A model generated the notes under the pieces. That model did not search any database, had not been told where the DNA came from, and saw only the letters and a list, made by a program, of their open reading frames with translations. Shown piece by piece: positions 24,201 to 40,600 of a stretch of 64,000 nucleotides of DNA. The DNA lies in assembly GCA_013398615.1 (NCBI GenBank), contig VZSR01000520.1, positions 25,317,333 through 25,381,332 of the forward strand. The letters are read 5' to 3'. Positions within the stretch are counted from its first letter, which is position 1. Each line of letters opens with the position of its first letter. The position numbers and the translations under genes were made by a program. This DNA is from Brachypodius melanocephalos (lineage: Eukaryota > Chordata > Aves > Passeriformes > Pycnonotidae).

Positions 24201-26720
24201 CTGAGCTGTCGGGAAGACAGCCCTGAGGAGATAAAAGAGACAAACAGATTTTTTTTAGGCTTGCTTTGAAACTCTACTCCATTAGAACAAATATATAAAA
24301 ATGACCAACTGTTAGGTTACCTGAAATTTCAAATTTAACTCAAAATACTTTAAAATATTCTTACTCTATAACCATCATCATGTGTCAGCTCTCCTAATAC
24401 ATTTATGTTAACTGAATACAAAAGAAACGTGAAATAAATATAACCAGGAGGGATGATCAAATCTAATTTTGATACATTAGTGTCATATGCTGTACATGTT
24501 ACAATAGCAGCCAGACTTTAAACTAAGCTGCAGGCTATACTGAAATTTCCAAATGGCAGATTGTTCTAAGTGATACCAAGTATAATTGAAGTAATAAACG
24601 ATAGTAAAAGCAAAGCACACTGTCAGGAAGAATTTAAGTATTTACTTTTTAAAATTAAATGAGTTAGGTTTGGAAAGGCAAGACAAGTGAAATAATGCAG
24701 GGCTCAATTTACAGAAAATTCCTTTTATTTATCTGTTACATTAACCCTTGAACTCTTGCCAAAATTACTGTAATTTCTAATACCCACTTACCTAAAGGAG
24801 AGAGGGAAAAAAGCTATTATATTTTCTTCTGATAGAACAGCTTGCCTCAACTTTTTTCTTCTTCAAAAATGAAAGTGTTTATTACAAAAAGAACAAAAGG
24901 AGCAGAGACATGAAGTAATGGCTTTATGCTTTTGTCCATTTAATGTTAACAGCACTACTGTCTACAGTGCATGTGCCTTCCACAGGGATCTTTCACAAAA
25001 CTTTGTCTCAATAACTATGGTGTGTTTGGGGTTTTTGCTGGTTTGGTTTGGATTTTTAGCAATATGTGTATCTAATTGTGACTCAAAAAGGTACTATACT
25101 GATAATTCACATCTATAAACCTTTAAGTTCCCAGTACATGTTAGCAACACAATAAAAAAACCATACTGGGAGCTGTAACAATTTTATGTGGTTAGGATCA
25201 TGTCATGCACAACTTAGAATTGTGTAATACACCAAAAGCTCAAAGTGAATTAGTATGCTAATCACTATCAACATTACTACTTTTTATTTACATACTGTGT
25301 GTATAAAAATCTCACTTACTATGCCTTCACTCCTTTAGGAAGTTCTTCCTAAGGAAGGAGGAACTAGAGAGGTGATAGCTCATTTGTATGCCTCTACAAC
25401 CTTTCTCATTCTGTGAACTAAGTCCTCACATTATTTAGTCCTCATATTCTCTGCAAGCTTGTTCTTGTCAGGTTAATATAAATACTGTTTACTCTAACCT
25501 TTAATTGTAAGAAAACCAGAATGGATTGCATTACCAGTGCTAAACCTTTAATTATCTATTTGCAAATGAAATAGTATCTTATGTATGCATTTCAATCTTA
25601 AGTTCCTTTACACAATCAGAAGTTTTTCATCAGTTCTTGAATTAATGTCTTTTTTTGTTCTTGTTCATGTCTTCAGAAACAAATGTTTCAGAGTTATCAA
25701 GAAACTTAAAAGTTTAATTTTAAAAAGTTTAATTTTCCATTCACTCTCTAAGACTGATGGAAAATCAGTTTTGAAATGGCTTAGCCCCTGAAACAGCAGA
25801 ATCTTGATTTTACAGTGGCTCAACTGGCAGGAAGAAGTTTTGTTTTAATTTAATTTAATTTCCATTTATAAGATGAACCCATCATGTACCTCTAGGCGCA
25901 TTTACAATAGAAAAAACAGCCATTTGAAGCCAACTACTGCAAGTTTGCTTGTTTTTCTCCCATTGAATAAAACAGACAAAAAAATCACATGAAAGACCTG
26001 TAGACAAGCTCAAATATGAACTTTTCTCTGTAGGTTAGGAACAGTACATGCACTAAGAACAAGTAGAACTGCTAGCACTCACATGGCTCTCAAATAATTT
26101 TGATAGTGTGTGTAAGCTGATTTCATAAAACCCAACCTTTTTGCTGAAATGTTCAGTGCAAGCAGCATGAGTAGTTGCACAAACATTCAATGAATTAAGA
26201 CTGTTTTCCTGCTCATGTCTCCTGATAGCACTTGCTGGTTTATCCCAAGATGTCAACTTCAGCCGATGTTTCTCTCAAGTTAAGCATGAATTTCTTAACA
26301 TCTCTCTTTGCTGCTGGGACCTTGATATCTAATTCTTCTTCCCACGAAATCTTTACTTGCTGAGTAGGAGCACTAAAAGTCTCACCTACTCTGTCTCCTT
26401 TACTTAGCCTATCATCATTAAACATACACAAAATGAACAGCTTTTAATCATATTAGATTTGATTGGAATGGGCCAAAAACTGTTAGGAAAGGGAAAAGAG
26501 ACAGAGAGAGAGGCTCACAAGCCTCTGTTCTTGGGAAAATGTTCTTAAAAAGAACAAAATCAACACACTGAGGATGAATAGAAAAGAAAGCCACAGAGAA
26601 ATAAAGTAGCTTGATTCAAAACTCAACCAGTAGCTGAGCCACAAATATAATCTCAATCTATTGATACACTCTACATATCCATACAGACCTCAACTATTCC
26701 AAATCACTGATGAGTGAGAT

Positions 26721-28024
26721 TGTTGGTAAAGCAGGAGAGAAACAGGCCTGGGGCAAGCTGGAATTGTTACGAAGCCCAGCTGACACAATTTCACAAGCTG
26801 AGTCACAGGAAGCCTGGACCAGCACTGAACCTTGCCTGGCAGGGTGTTCTGTGGTGCTGTATCCCTTCCTACCCCCCTGGCCTGCACTATCATCTTGGAA
26901 ATGCTCGTTAGGCCTTGGCCTTAACAAACAGCACCTGTGCTAAGCTCCTCTTGAGTGTATCAGAAACACTGTCCGGTCCCAGGAACTTGTGCTATCTAAT
27001 GAGCTCCTGTGTTTTAATGAACAACCTTGGAAACTTGTTTTTCTTGCATGAGTAACAGCCCAAGTGGAACCAGTACTTGAAGTTGCAATCAAACTTTCAA
27101 AGAAACTTACCAACCCAAAGTGTGGGCAGAATGGAAAATTACTATGACTAAATTTAACTCTCTTACAGCCCTATAAACTTTGGTTTGAAGTGAGACCCTT
27201 TGAGCTCTCCTGGACCATGAGTCAGCTGAAGCCAGCAATCTCCCTCTGAAGTGGGACACCTCTCAGAGGCAGCAAACTCTCAAGTTTACTCAGAGGATCA
27301 TTGTCAAATGCTACCAGTGGAGATTGGGCTGATACTCCTGATGCTCAAGGATCAACCTTTTCACTTGTTGAGAAGATGCAAAGGCATCTGACATGAGTAG
27401 GTCACCAAACTCAAGAATTGTTTACAGGTATATACCTCATACATACTCATCTGTGTGCATGTCAGTGTAAATGTGCTATAGCAACTGTAACTATGAATGT
27501 TGCTCTAGATTAAGTACTTTAGATTTGTAAGTATATTAGGCCTGTAAGTGAGTTACTGTTGTGCTACAGTAAATTCTATAGAAACTTTTGTTAAATTGTT
27601 TAAATTAAGCTATCAATGTTAAGTGCTGTTATGTTTACATGCTGGTAAAAGCTTTAAGCCTAAACTGTCATTCAAGTCTGGGGCTAAGTTTGGCAAGTGA
27701 GTCCACTCTGAACCTTGTGACTCATTAGGCGGATCTTCCTCATTGCTTTTTATCCTTACCCTTTCCCATCCTTACCCTTTTTTCATCCCCAGCCTCCAAA
27801 CAGATCATACTTGGTTGATTTTAGTCTTATATTGATTGATTGATTGTATGTTTTAGTCTGACTTTTCTCTGTGTGCTTTAAGCATCCAGTAGGCAGTACA
27901 CTGAACCTTGCCAATGAGCTGTGTCACACCTTTATTTGAATATTAATCCTGCTTTTGCCAATGCCTTTGCTGACCATTCTTTGATCTACCTAAAACACTC
28001 ATGACATGCTCCTGGAAACAGACA
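26721..28024 (+). mobile_element. Solo LTR of an endogenous retrovirus (TguLTR5-like), antisense in intron
   Basis: Begins TGTTGG and reads like long avian LTRs that I associate with the zebra finch TguLTR5 group. A TATAAA-type box in CCTATAAACTTTGG sits at about 27,170. Many positions look like decayed CpG (CA/TG). A 6-bp direct repeat TGAGAT flanks it (26,715-26,720 and 28,025-28,030), with TG...CA ends, giving a length of 1,304 bp. No internal retroviral genes are present. The left end is better supported than the right end, and the family assignment is from memory. Confidence 0.65.
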
Positions 28025-29383
28025 TGAGATCTTGCCTCTGTGTTCTGCTGAAGTCCACAGAATTTTCAAGTTCTTCACTATTAATTATTTTTCACTGTGA
28101 CCCATCCTCCCCCTTTTCAACACTTTGTAATGATTTAATTCAAACAGATTATAAACAAACATTGAGGGTTAACTACAAGCTATGTTTTGCAAAAACAGGT
28201 TTTTGTTTAAAAAATAAAGAAGCCAGTAATCTTAAAAAGACCCCCCACATTGTTCTATACTAAAACAGTAGCAACAATCTAATTTTAAAATTAGTTATTT
28301 TTGCTATTAACCACTTCTATAAATCATTTAACAACCTTAGTATTACCTTGACTCTACTTCAGGAAAAAAAGAACAGAAAGGATGCAGCATCATAGGGACA
28401 CAAACAAAAGCATTTTTAATTAAAAAAACCCACACCAACCAAACCAACATGAGATGGAACAGTGAGAAGTTAGAATTCATAGTCAGTCTATAATAAGAAC
28501 AATAATATTTTTTCTTCAAGTTGAACACAAAGAAAAAGAGGTCATTAATAATTGAAGCTTGCCAGAGGCATGGCTATTTCTCTCTTTACTAACTGTCTAC
28601 CATCTAATTTAATTACAAGTATTAAAGTCCATGCTGAGGTCAACCAGCTTCAGTTCCTCCAATATTACACTTCAACCAGCGCTCATTAACGTGTCTAGTG
28701 AATGGATTAGCACATCTGAAGATGTATCCATGCAGGATGGGGGGACAGTCTGAGGATAGCTAATTGTTCATTTATAATAGGGCCCATGTTTGAGACTGTA
28801 ACTTATTATCACTAATGTGGAATTTATTAAATTCTAAAGAAAAAAATACCAATACAGAAAATATTTTTTTTCTTAATGCAGCTGTAAGAAATCATATCAC
28901 TGTTGAGAATCAGTGCCTCCTCCAAAACAAAACACCTTATGTACGATAAACACCGTCTTCATATTTTTAACCTTTTTTTTTTAAGGGAAAATGATGTTAT
29001 TAACCTGTACATGGCCCTTAGGTAAATAAAGTCATCTCAGAAAGTACTGACCCCATATTTCTTAATTAGCATCTAAGTTTTAAAAAGTACTAAGATATCA
29101 TTCAGATGTAATATTTTTTCTTCTACACCAACCATTACTTCCCTGCACTTTTCCCCACTTTACATATGTTCTTGCCAACAATTACAATGATGGTAAAAAT
29201 CACCAGTATGGTAAAATTAGAAACTGGCAGAGAATAAACCAACTTAGCATGTAAAGATGTTACAATATTTTATGGTGTTTTGTTGTCGTGTTGGAGTTAT
29301 TTTTTTAAGTTACTGGATTTACTTTGACTCTAATTTCTGTAGGTTTACTACCAAGAGAACACTGTTTATTCAGAGACACCTAC

Positions 29384-29539
29384 CTTTTTTGTTAAAGAGT
29401 CATCTGAATCAGAAGGCATTCTTGTTGACACATGGAACATTACTTCCACTGTTGAGGTAGCAAAATATGGAGTGGTCAATCCAGTGCTTTTGTTTTTTTG
29501 CAGTCCTCCCATAAAGCCACAATGGTTTGTGAGATTTAC
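29384..29539 (-). CDS. RALGAPA1: RALGAPA1 exon, Rap/Ral-GAP domain (middle)
   Basis: It encodes V-N-L-T-N-H-C-G-F-M-G-G-L-Q-K-N-K-S-T-G, then LTTPYFATSTVEVMFHVSTR and MPSDSDDSLTKK. G-F-x-G-G-L and the F-H-V-S-T-x-M-P block are characteristic of this GAP family. It is 156 bp, symmetric phase 0, with donor AAG|GTAGGT. A 10.2 kb intron follows before the catalytic Asn exon. Confidence 0.97.
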
Positions 29540-33762
<4,223 letters not shown>

Positions 33763-34627
33763 CTTTTATCCCATGAATTCATTCCCAGTATACTGAGAAG
33801 TAATCTACAGTAGTAAAATGCTGACTGTGGCTTTTGTGAGGTTGGCTCATCCTGCTCCATAGCCTTCATATTTACATCATTGAAATGCTTTTCAACAAAC
33901 TCTCTCTCTTCTGTGTGCTGTTTCAGAATTGCATTGATGACATCGTTCTCCTGCTTTTCTGAGATGCAGACTGGTTGAGGAGCAGGGATGTTGAGTGAAA
34001 CACCAGTTCTCTGTAAGCATTCAGGGCTTGTAACACCTAAATACTGCAGCAGCTCATCAAGAGCATCTTCTTCATCCCTAATTGTATCCCACGTTGGTAC
34101 AGTGTCTCTAAATTTCCTTTTAACTTGGAGTGTAATTCCATCTCTTGCAGATACATCCTCCACATGCTCAAAAGATGAAACAGCATCTTCTGGTTTATCT
34201 TGCTGAGATAATGAAAGTGCAAAAGATGTTTGTTGTGAAGAGCCACATAAAGATGAGGGTCCGTACAAAATGGCTGAATCCCATGAGTATTTGCCAGACA
34301 GATCACGCACTATTATTCTAACATTTGAATTAGCTGATGCAAGTCCAGCAGACAGTCCTCCCCCAGGCATGTCATCTTCTGCTTGGATTTGTATGCAAGA
34401 CACCAGGGAAGTATTGTTTAATACAAAGAATTGAAGATTTGGGTTCTCAAAAAGCTCAGGAGAAAGCTCAGGACTTTCACTGTACGGATTGTCATTGTTT
34501 TCACACACTTGACTGGTCAGCATAGCAGGACCTCCACTCATCGGATAGTGGCCTAAGTGGTTGACTAGATGTGTGATCACAGTACGAGCAGCCACAGAAA
34601 TTAATCCTTGTTGCATGTGAGTTTTCA
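33763..34627 (-). CDS. RALGAPA1: RALGAPA1 large exon (865 bp)
   Basis: This is the largest exon. It opens with V-K-T-H-M-Q-Q-G-L-I-S-V-A-A-R-T-V-I-T-H, then LVNHLGHYPMSGGPAMLTSQ. The middle has LSAGLASANSNVRIIVRDLS and GKYSWDSAILYGPS, a variable Ser/Gln/Glu-rich linker, and FRDTVPTWDTIRDEEDALDE. It ends with LLQYLGVTSPECLQRTGVSL, NIPAPQPVCISEKQENDVIN and QSAFYYCRLLLSILGMNSWD. The linker around VSSFEHVEDVSARDG is the most diverged part. Phase 1 to phase 2; acceptor cttgcag; donor AAAAG|GTAAAA. It leads directly into the GAP domain. Confidence 0.98.
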
Positions 34628-37600
34628 CTGCAAGAGAAAGAGCATAGGTTTTAAAAGAAGAGTTCAGAAAACAACACTGAGATTTATGTGTTTCTTTTGG
34701 TCTCTTCCTGACAGAATGAGCACTGCGGGCTGAGGATACATGCAACTCAGTAACAGAAAAATATGTATTGTGATGACCATTGGTCTTGTACATAAATAAC
34801 ATGAAAAATCCTAAAACAGTTAAAGAAGCATCTTCATTACTTTACAGCCATGACTACAGATCATACTTCCTTTGCCACAGCTTTGTTATCAGCACTGTTC
34901 TTCTAAAATACACAATTTTTATCTAGTGAAAATAAATCTTGAATTGCTGTTGAAGTAGAGATGCTAACTATGTTGCAAGATGTCCATTCCAATTGCAGTG
35001 TATTTTTATATTTATACACATCATTACACTGAGAAATACAAAGGAAGATAGATGCACAAAAGGTCTAATCCATCTTAATTTCCCTGGGGAGCATATAGCT
35101 GTAGGTTAGCTTGAGAATAGCACTGGATAATTTTAAAGTACAAAATCAAAGATCAGGCCATCTATATTGAACATAATATAACATTACCAAAATTTTCAAA
35201 AAGGAATTTTCAAATCTCATGCCACAGCTGCATCTTAAGAAGTTTCAGTTTAGAAAACCTTGGGAAGGAGAAAGAAAAGTTAATTGTCAAAAGTTAATTG
35301 CCCATCTTAAGTGAAATTCATCCTGTGAGTTGCACTGGTATTTTAATATGGTTTTTGCCACCTACTTCTTTGCTGCATACTTTCCACTTGCATGTTATGT
35401 TATCTAAATTCAAAAAAGGTATTTTTAATGTTTATATCACGACCTGCTAACTCAGTACTTTACTGTTATTGAATCATTTTTATCAAGTCCACTCTAAATG
35501 AAGCACATGAGCAGGACAAAGTGACTCTCTGAGGAAGAGAACTGTCAGCTGGTTCAGAGGACCCACTGAAGAACCCATACACAAAAACACTATACTGCAG
35601 AGTAAGACTGGTGGAAAAGGGAACAAGATCAAAATGACAAAGTACTTGTTTTCTGTATCCTCTCTCTTGTAACTGGGCATGGATGTCCTGAATTTGGGAT
35701 TTATAAAAGGAAGATTAAAAAGGTAAGATAAAAGTTAAGATAAAACTATACTCCTCAGGATTACAACATGTATTTTGAATTACATTAAACATTGAAAACT
35801 GCTGTAAATGCTTCCCATCTTCTTTCTCACCAAAATCTATCAAACCAGAATGTTCTGAATGGCATCACTTTTTTCATTTAGTATTTACTGAGAATATGTA
35901 ACCTCTTGGGCATAGAAGTAAGGTATAATGAATTAATCTCCCTTTATGCTGGATATTCATGAGCTGCCAAACCTAATGTTTAAGAAACAAATTTCTTTTT
36001 GCAGTTTCAGATGTCTTAATTGGTTTAAAGGGAAAAATAAAGGCAAATTTATGATGTGTACTGACTGCCATTATAGATCTTCAGTTTCTGAAGATGGATG
36101 CATGCAGCAACTGCAAAAATAAAAAGGTAGTATGTATTTGCCTTTTATTCTCCCCCAAAAAGCTTGGGTACAGCATGTAAGAGATGTTTGGGATTCTGGC
36201 TATTTTCTTCCTTTAGGAAGAACTACATCTGAAGTGCAAATAGGGAAACATTTCATCCAGTTGACAGCTGGCAAAATCAATATAACATTTACACAATTCC
36301 AAAACTCCTATTTACTCAAGTATTTTAATAAATTAATGCCTTGAGAATTAATATAAGCAAATTAGAGATTATATTTTTTTACTGTCTACAGCCTTCTTGA
36401 GGTTTAAAATTTACAAACACAAATACATTCAGTGACGCTGAAGTAAGTGTCCAGATACCGGCAGCATACAAGGAAATTAAGTTATAGTGCCATCTGCTGA
36501 AATGTAAGAAGGAACTGGAAGCAGATTTTATACAAAACAAGGAGAAAAAAATCTGGGTGCTTGAAGAATCATTTATCAGCACATTATGGACTAGCACCTG
36601 GACACCCAAGTATTTAGCACTTGCCACTGCACAGATAAATAAGGTAATACTTTTCTCAGGTTCCCAGGAGCAGAGACACACAAGCTTTCCAGATACCTGA
36701 AGTCCCACCCCATAAAAGTTAAATGCTCCCTGTTAAGTTCTGCTGAGAAACTAGAAGAAATAAGGATGTTCTAGCATATGTTACTACTATTACTATTACT
36801 GTTGTGTGGCAAATCCTAAAGATCTCAAACTCAACCATAGTCCTTTTGTGCCCGTGTGTGTAAATGTACTCCCTTAGGAGCCTAAGGGAAATATGGAAAA
36901 GAAAGATGACAGTGATATGAAGAGGAGAACAATTAATTTAAATCTGGAAGATCCATTCTTGGTCCTAATACAGCCTTTCCCCGAAAACTTTGCACTTGAA
37001 CAAAAATCATAAATCTGTCATTGTTACTTTTATAAAATGTGAACACTACATCTGAGTCTTCTCTCAGAATACAGTGCTGTTGATCTAAAAATGACACAGA
37101 GAGCTTATATTAGAAGTATCAAGAGAAGTATCCTGAAAAGCAGACTGTAAGATGCAACTTGCAATGCTGAAATAAAAGAAAGCAATCTTGAAACATTTTT
37201 TGCCACACAGAAAGTCAGATTTTGGTGATGGTCTCCCCAGAAATAAAAAAAAGAAAAATCCCAAGCCTAGTAATGCATTTTGAAATTACGAAAATTTAAA
37301 ATTAATTTTGCAACTTAATTTATTCCTAGAAGCACATCTCCTCAATCAGGAATAACTGGACATTCAATATATTAAAGCCTTAAAATGAGTATCTAAACAA
37401 TGCCCTTTGTTTCTGGAGGGCAAATGAGAATATGTAATAATGCAAGTCATCATAGCTTTGCCACAATTTCTACAAACTAAGCCATATCATTACACATTAA
37501 GGCCATCCAGCTCACTGCTTTGTTGACTTGTTTCCCTGAGAGAACATATTGCTGCTTTCTTTACAATGGTACTGCCTCTGGCTTGGGCAATGTAATTTAA

Positions 37601-40600
37601 ATGTGTACATGATCATTTGGTAATTTACTAGAAGCATGTTGTACTATTTATTTTTCTCAGTCCTGAAATTACCTCTTTTGTGGAAAGGCTGAAGGTCCAT
37701 CAGTACTAATTTGTATTTGTGGCACAAATGAAGGATTCCCGAGTTTCCTTAAGATGTGCTGTTAACTTTTTAATTCAACTTTGGCTGAATAGTTTTAAAC
37801 ACCTATGGTTATGTAGTAGATGTAAAAAGTAATGACTGAGGGTGGAATTTCACTCTCCTCAGCCTTCTAGCTGTCTAAAGAATGATGACTTGTACAGACT
37901 GATTAATCTGAAGTTGGAGCAATGGTATGAATCACTCTCTAAAAGCACTTCTTTTTCCGTCATTATGTTTAGAGGGAGTTTAAGAGTGCTCCTCTTAGCT
38001 TAGCTTCCTGTATTTTACCTTAGTTTAAGCAAGTCTTATGCCTTTCTAATTTTAAACTTCAGCTATACAGACATGCAGTAACAGAGAATCCATCACTAGA
38101 ATATTCTCCACAAAACACAAACTGTGATAATCTGGACACACTATGTATAAAGTACTTTTTTAAAAGTGTGCATTTTGTGTCCTTTCAGTAAAATGGCAAA
38201 CAGCAAAGTCTTAAATGAAAAGTACTTTATATTTTTACCTTTTAAACAAAAGCTAAGACTAAACATCAGGCAGGGAAAACTTTTTCATTAGAAACTGAAA
38301 AATATTAGAAAAAATGGTCAATCTATGCAAAAGAGTTTAAAATACGTTTGGAGAAATATGAGTAATGGGGGGAAAATCAATCAAATCAATAACTGATAAA
38401 CCACTATATCCATGTAATGTTACTAGTGCCTTCTAATCACAGCTATCTAACAGATTTGTGATCTATGAAGAACAGCTTTCAAAATGTTTTTGTCTGCAGT
38501 TGCAAAAAATTTCTCCTTCTTATATGTTTATGGTCCTGAAATGACACGGAAAAGATCAGAAGTAAGTTAGCAGATCGTGGCACTATGCAGTCTAGGTTGA
38601 CTTGTGAACATCTAAACTGGCTAGTTAGGTGCAGTTAATTAGAACAGTGGGTTTGTTTGGCAAGGCTTTGGTAGTGTGGGGGTTACAGGGGTAGCTTCTC
38701 TGAAGAGCTGCTAGAAGCTTCCCCCATGTCTAATGAAGACAATGTCAGCCAGCTCTAAGCTGGACCTGCTGCTCACCAAGACTGAACTGATCAGCAACAG
38801 AAGTAATGCCTCAGGAATAACAAAGCTAAGAAGGAAAGAAAATATTGGGCAGAAAGAAATTGCAGTCAGAAAAGGACGGAGTGAGAATATGTGGAAGCAA
38901 CTACTTTGCAGACACCAAGGTCAGTGAAGAAGGAGGGGCATGAGGTGCTCCAGGCACCAGAGCAGAGATTCCCTGCACGCTGGTGCAGAGCATGGTGAGA
39001 TGGGATGTGCCCCTGCAGCCCATGGGGGTTCACAGCAGAACAAAGATCCACCTGCAGCCCCTGGGGACCCCATGCTGCAGCAGGGTGGATGCCCAAAGGA
39101 GGCTGTGATCCTGTGGAAAGCCCACACTGTGCCAGGCTCCTGGCAGGAACTGTGGTGCTGTGGAGAGGAGCCCATGCTGGAGCAGGCTTGCTGAGAGGAC
39201 TTGTGACCCAGTGGGGAACCCATGCTGGAACAGCCTGGGCCTACAGGACTGAGCCACATGAAGGGGACCCAGAGTGGAGCTCATGAAGAACTGCAGTCCG
39301 TGGGAAGGACTTGTGTTGTAGAAGTCTCCTGTGTGAGGGCCCTCATGCTGGAGCAGGGGAAGAGCTTGAGGAGTCCTTCCCCCGTGGAGGAAGGAGCAGC
39401 AGAGAGAATGTGTGGTGAACCGATTGCAGTCCCCTAAACCCCATGCCCCTGCACCACTGGGTGCAAGGAGGAGGTAGAAATTTACAATGAAGTTAAGCCC
39501 AGGGAGGAGGGAGGGGTAGGGGTATGATGTTTTGAAGACTTGGTTTTATTTCTCATTATCCTATCCTGATTTGCTTGGTAATAAGTTCAATTAATTTCCC
39601 TAAGTCAAATCTGTTTTGCCCATGACAGTGAGTGGTGAGTGATCTCTTCCTATCTTTATCTCAACCCACAAGCTTTTTGTTATATTTTCTCTCCACTGTC
39701 CAGATGAGGAGAAGAATAATGGAGCAGTGCTGGTGGGCAGCTGGCATCCAGCCAGGGTCAAACCATCACCATCATTTGTATGCCTCTACTGTAGCTAGAG
39801 TAGGTTGCTGCTGACACTAACTAGAGGAACAGCTCATCAGCCTTCAGACAAACCCAGTGATTCTTTAGATGTATGAAAGCATCACAGATTTGCTGCCTGC
39901 AAGTTCTGATGATGCAATAAAGTTTCCTACTGATGTCCTTACTGAGAGCTGCTAAAAGTTTACTCTGGTTTAAATATAGCAATTTAATACACTAATACCT
40001 AATTTCAAAGTTATTCTTTGTAAATCTCATACCAAAATCTACCACTTTACCAGCTACAGAAAGGAGAACAAAGACAATTTTACTGATAATCCTAGGTTAA
40101 GAGCTTCTTTGTGAGAGACAGAACTTGGAAAGTTACTGAAAATGAGAGGCCAATAATCATCTTCTTTATTGACATATGCCTGTTCCCAGAGGATTTAAGA
40201 AATCTTTGCCCTGCTGTGTACTGCATGGCTTACTCCACTCAGTAGATCCTGTCTCCACTACATAGCTGTGTCACTCTAAGTCCCGTATCTTCCTGGTCTT
40301 GTACCACATTATGCTGTGGCTAAGTATCCACAAAACTTGTGATGGATCTGACCTTGAACAATGGAGGTATAACAGGGTAAATCAATCACATATGTTAAAG
40401 TGCCCTGTCTTACAAATTTTGTCATTTCAGCACTTTCAGCTTTGCTCGTGATCTAAGGAAAGAGTCTTGCAATTCCTGCCATGTCTTTGTAGAACTTCCC
40501 TGAATTCCCTACAGCTTCTGCCCTGCTAATTTCCATTCCTTCAAAAAAGGAATGATAGCACTTTTACTCTACTAAAAGATGCTGACCCATTGGCAAACTG

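Larger units (their letters stand above)
19181..29383 (-). other. RALGAPA1: RALGAPA1 intron inside the GAP domain (10.2 kb)
   Basis: The longest intron fully inside the window. It holds the 12-unit (AAACC)n array, a CR1 3' end and a long LTR element, each listed separately. No coding exon was found in it. The phases of the flanking exons (0 and 0) join directly. Confidence 0.9.

Noticed and set aside
26690..26943. Four overlapping open frames of 65-77 codons
   Set aside because: They coincide with the 5' part of the TguLTR5-like LTR and have no protein similarity.
38921..39437. Several overlapping open frames on both strands (60-112 codons)
   Set aside because: They lie inside the GC-rich ERVL-like LTR, where stops are sparse. 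The translations show only repeat-derived low-complexity sequence.
38600..39780. Target-site duplication for the 1.1 kb ERVL-like LTR
   Set aside because: No matching short direct repeat could be placed at the expected ends. The 5' edge is too uncertain.
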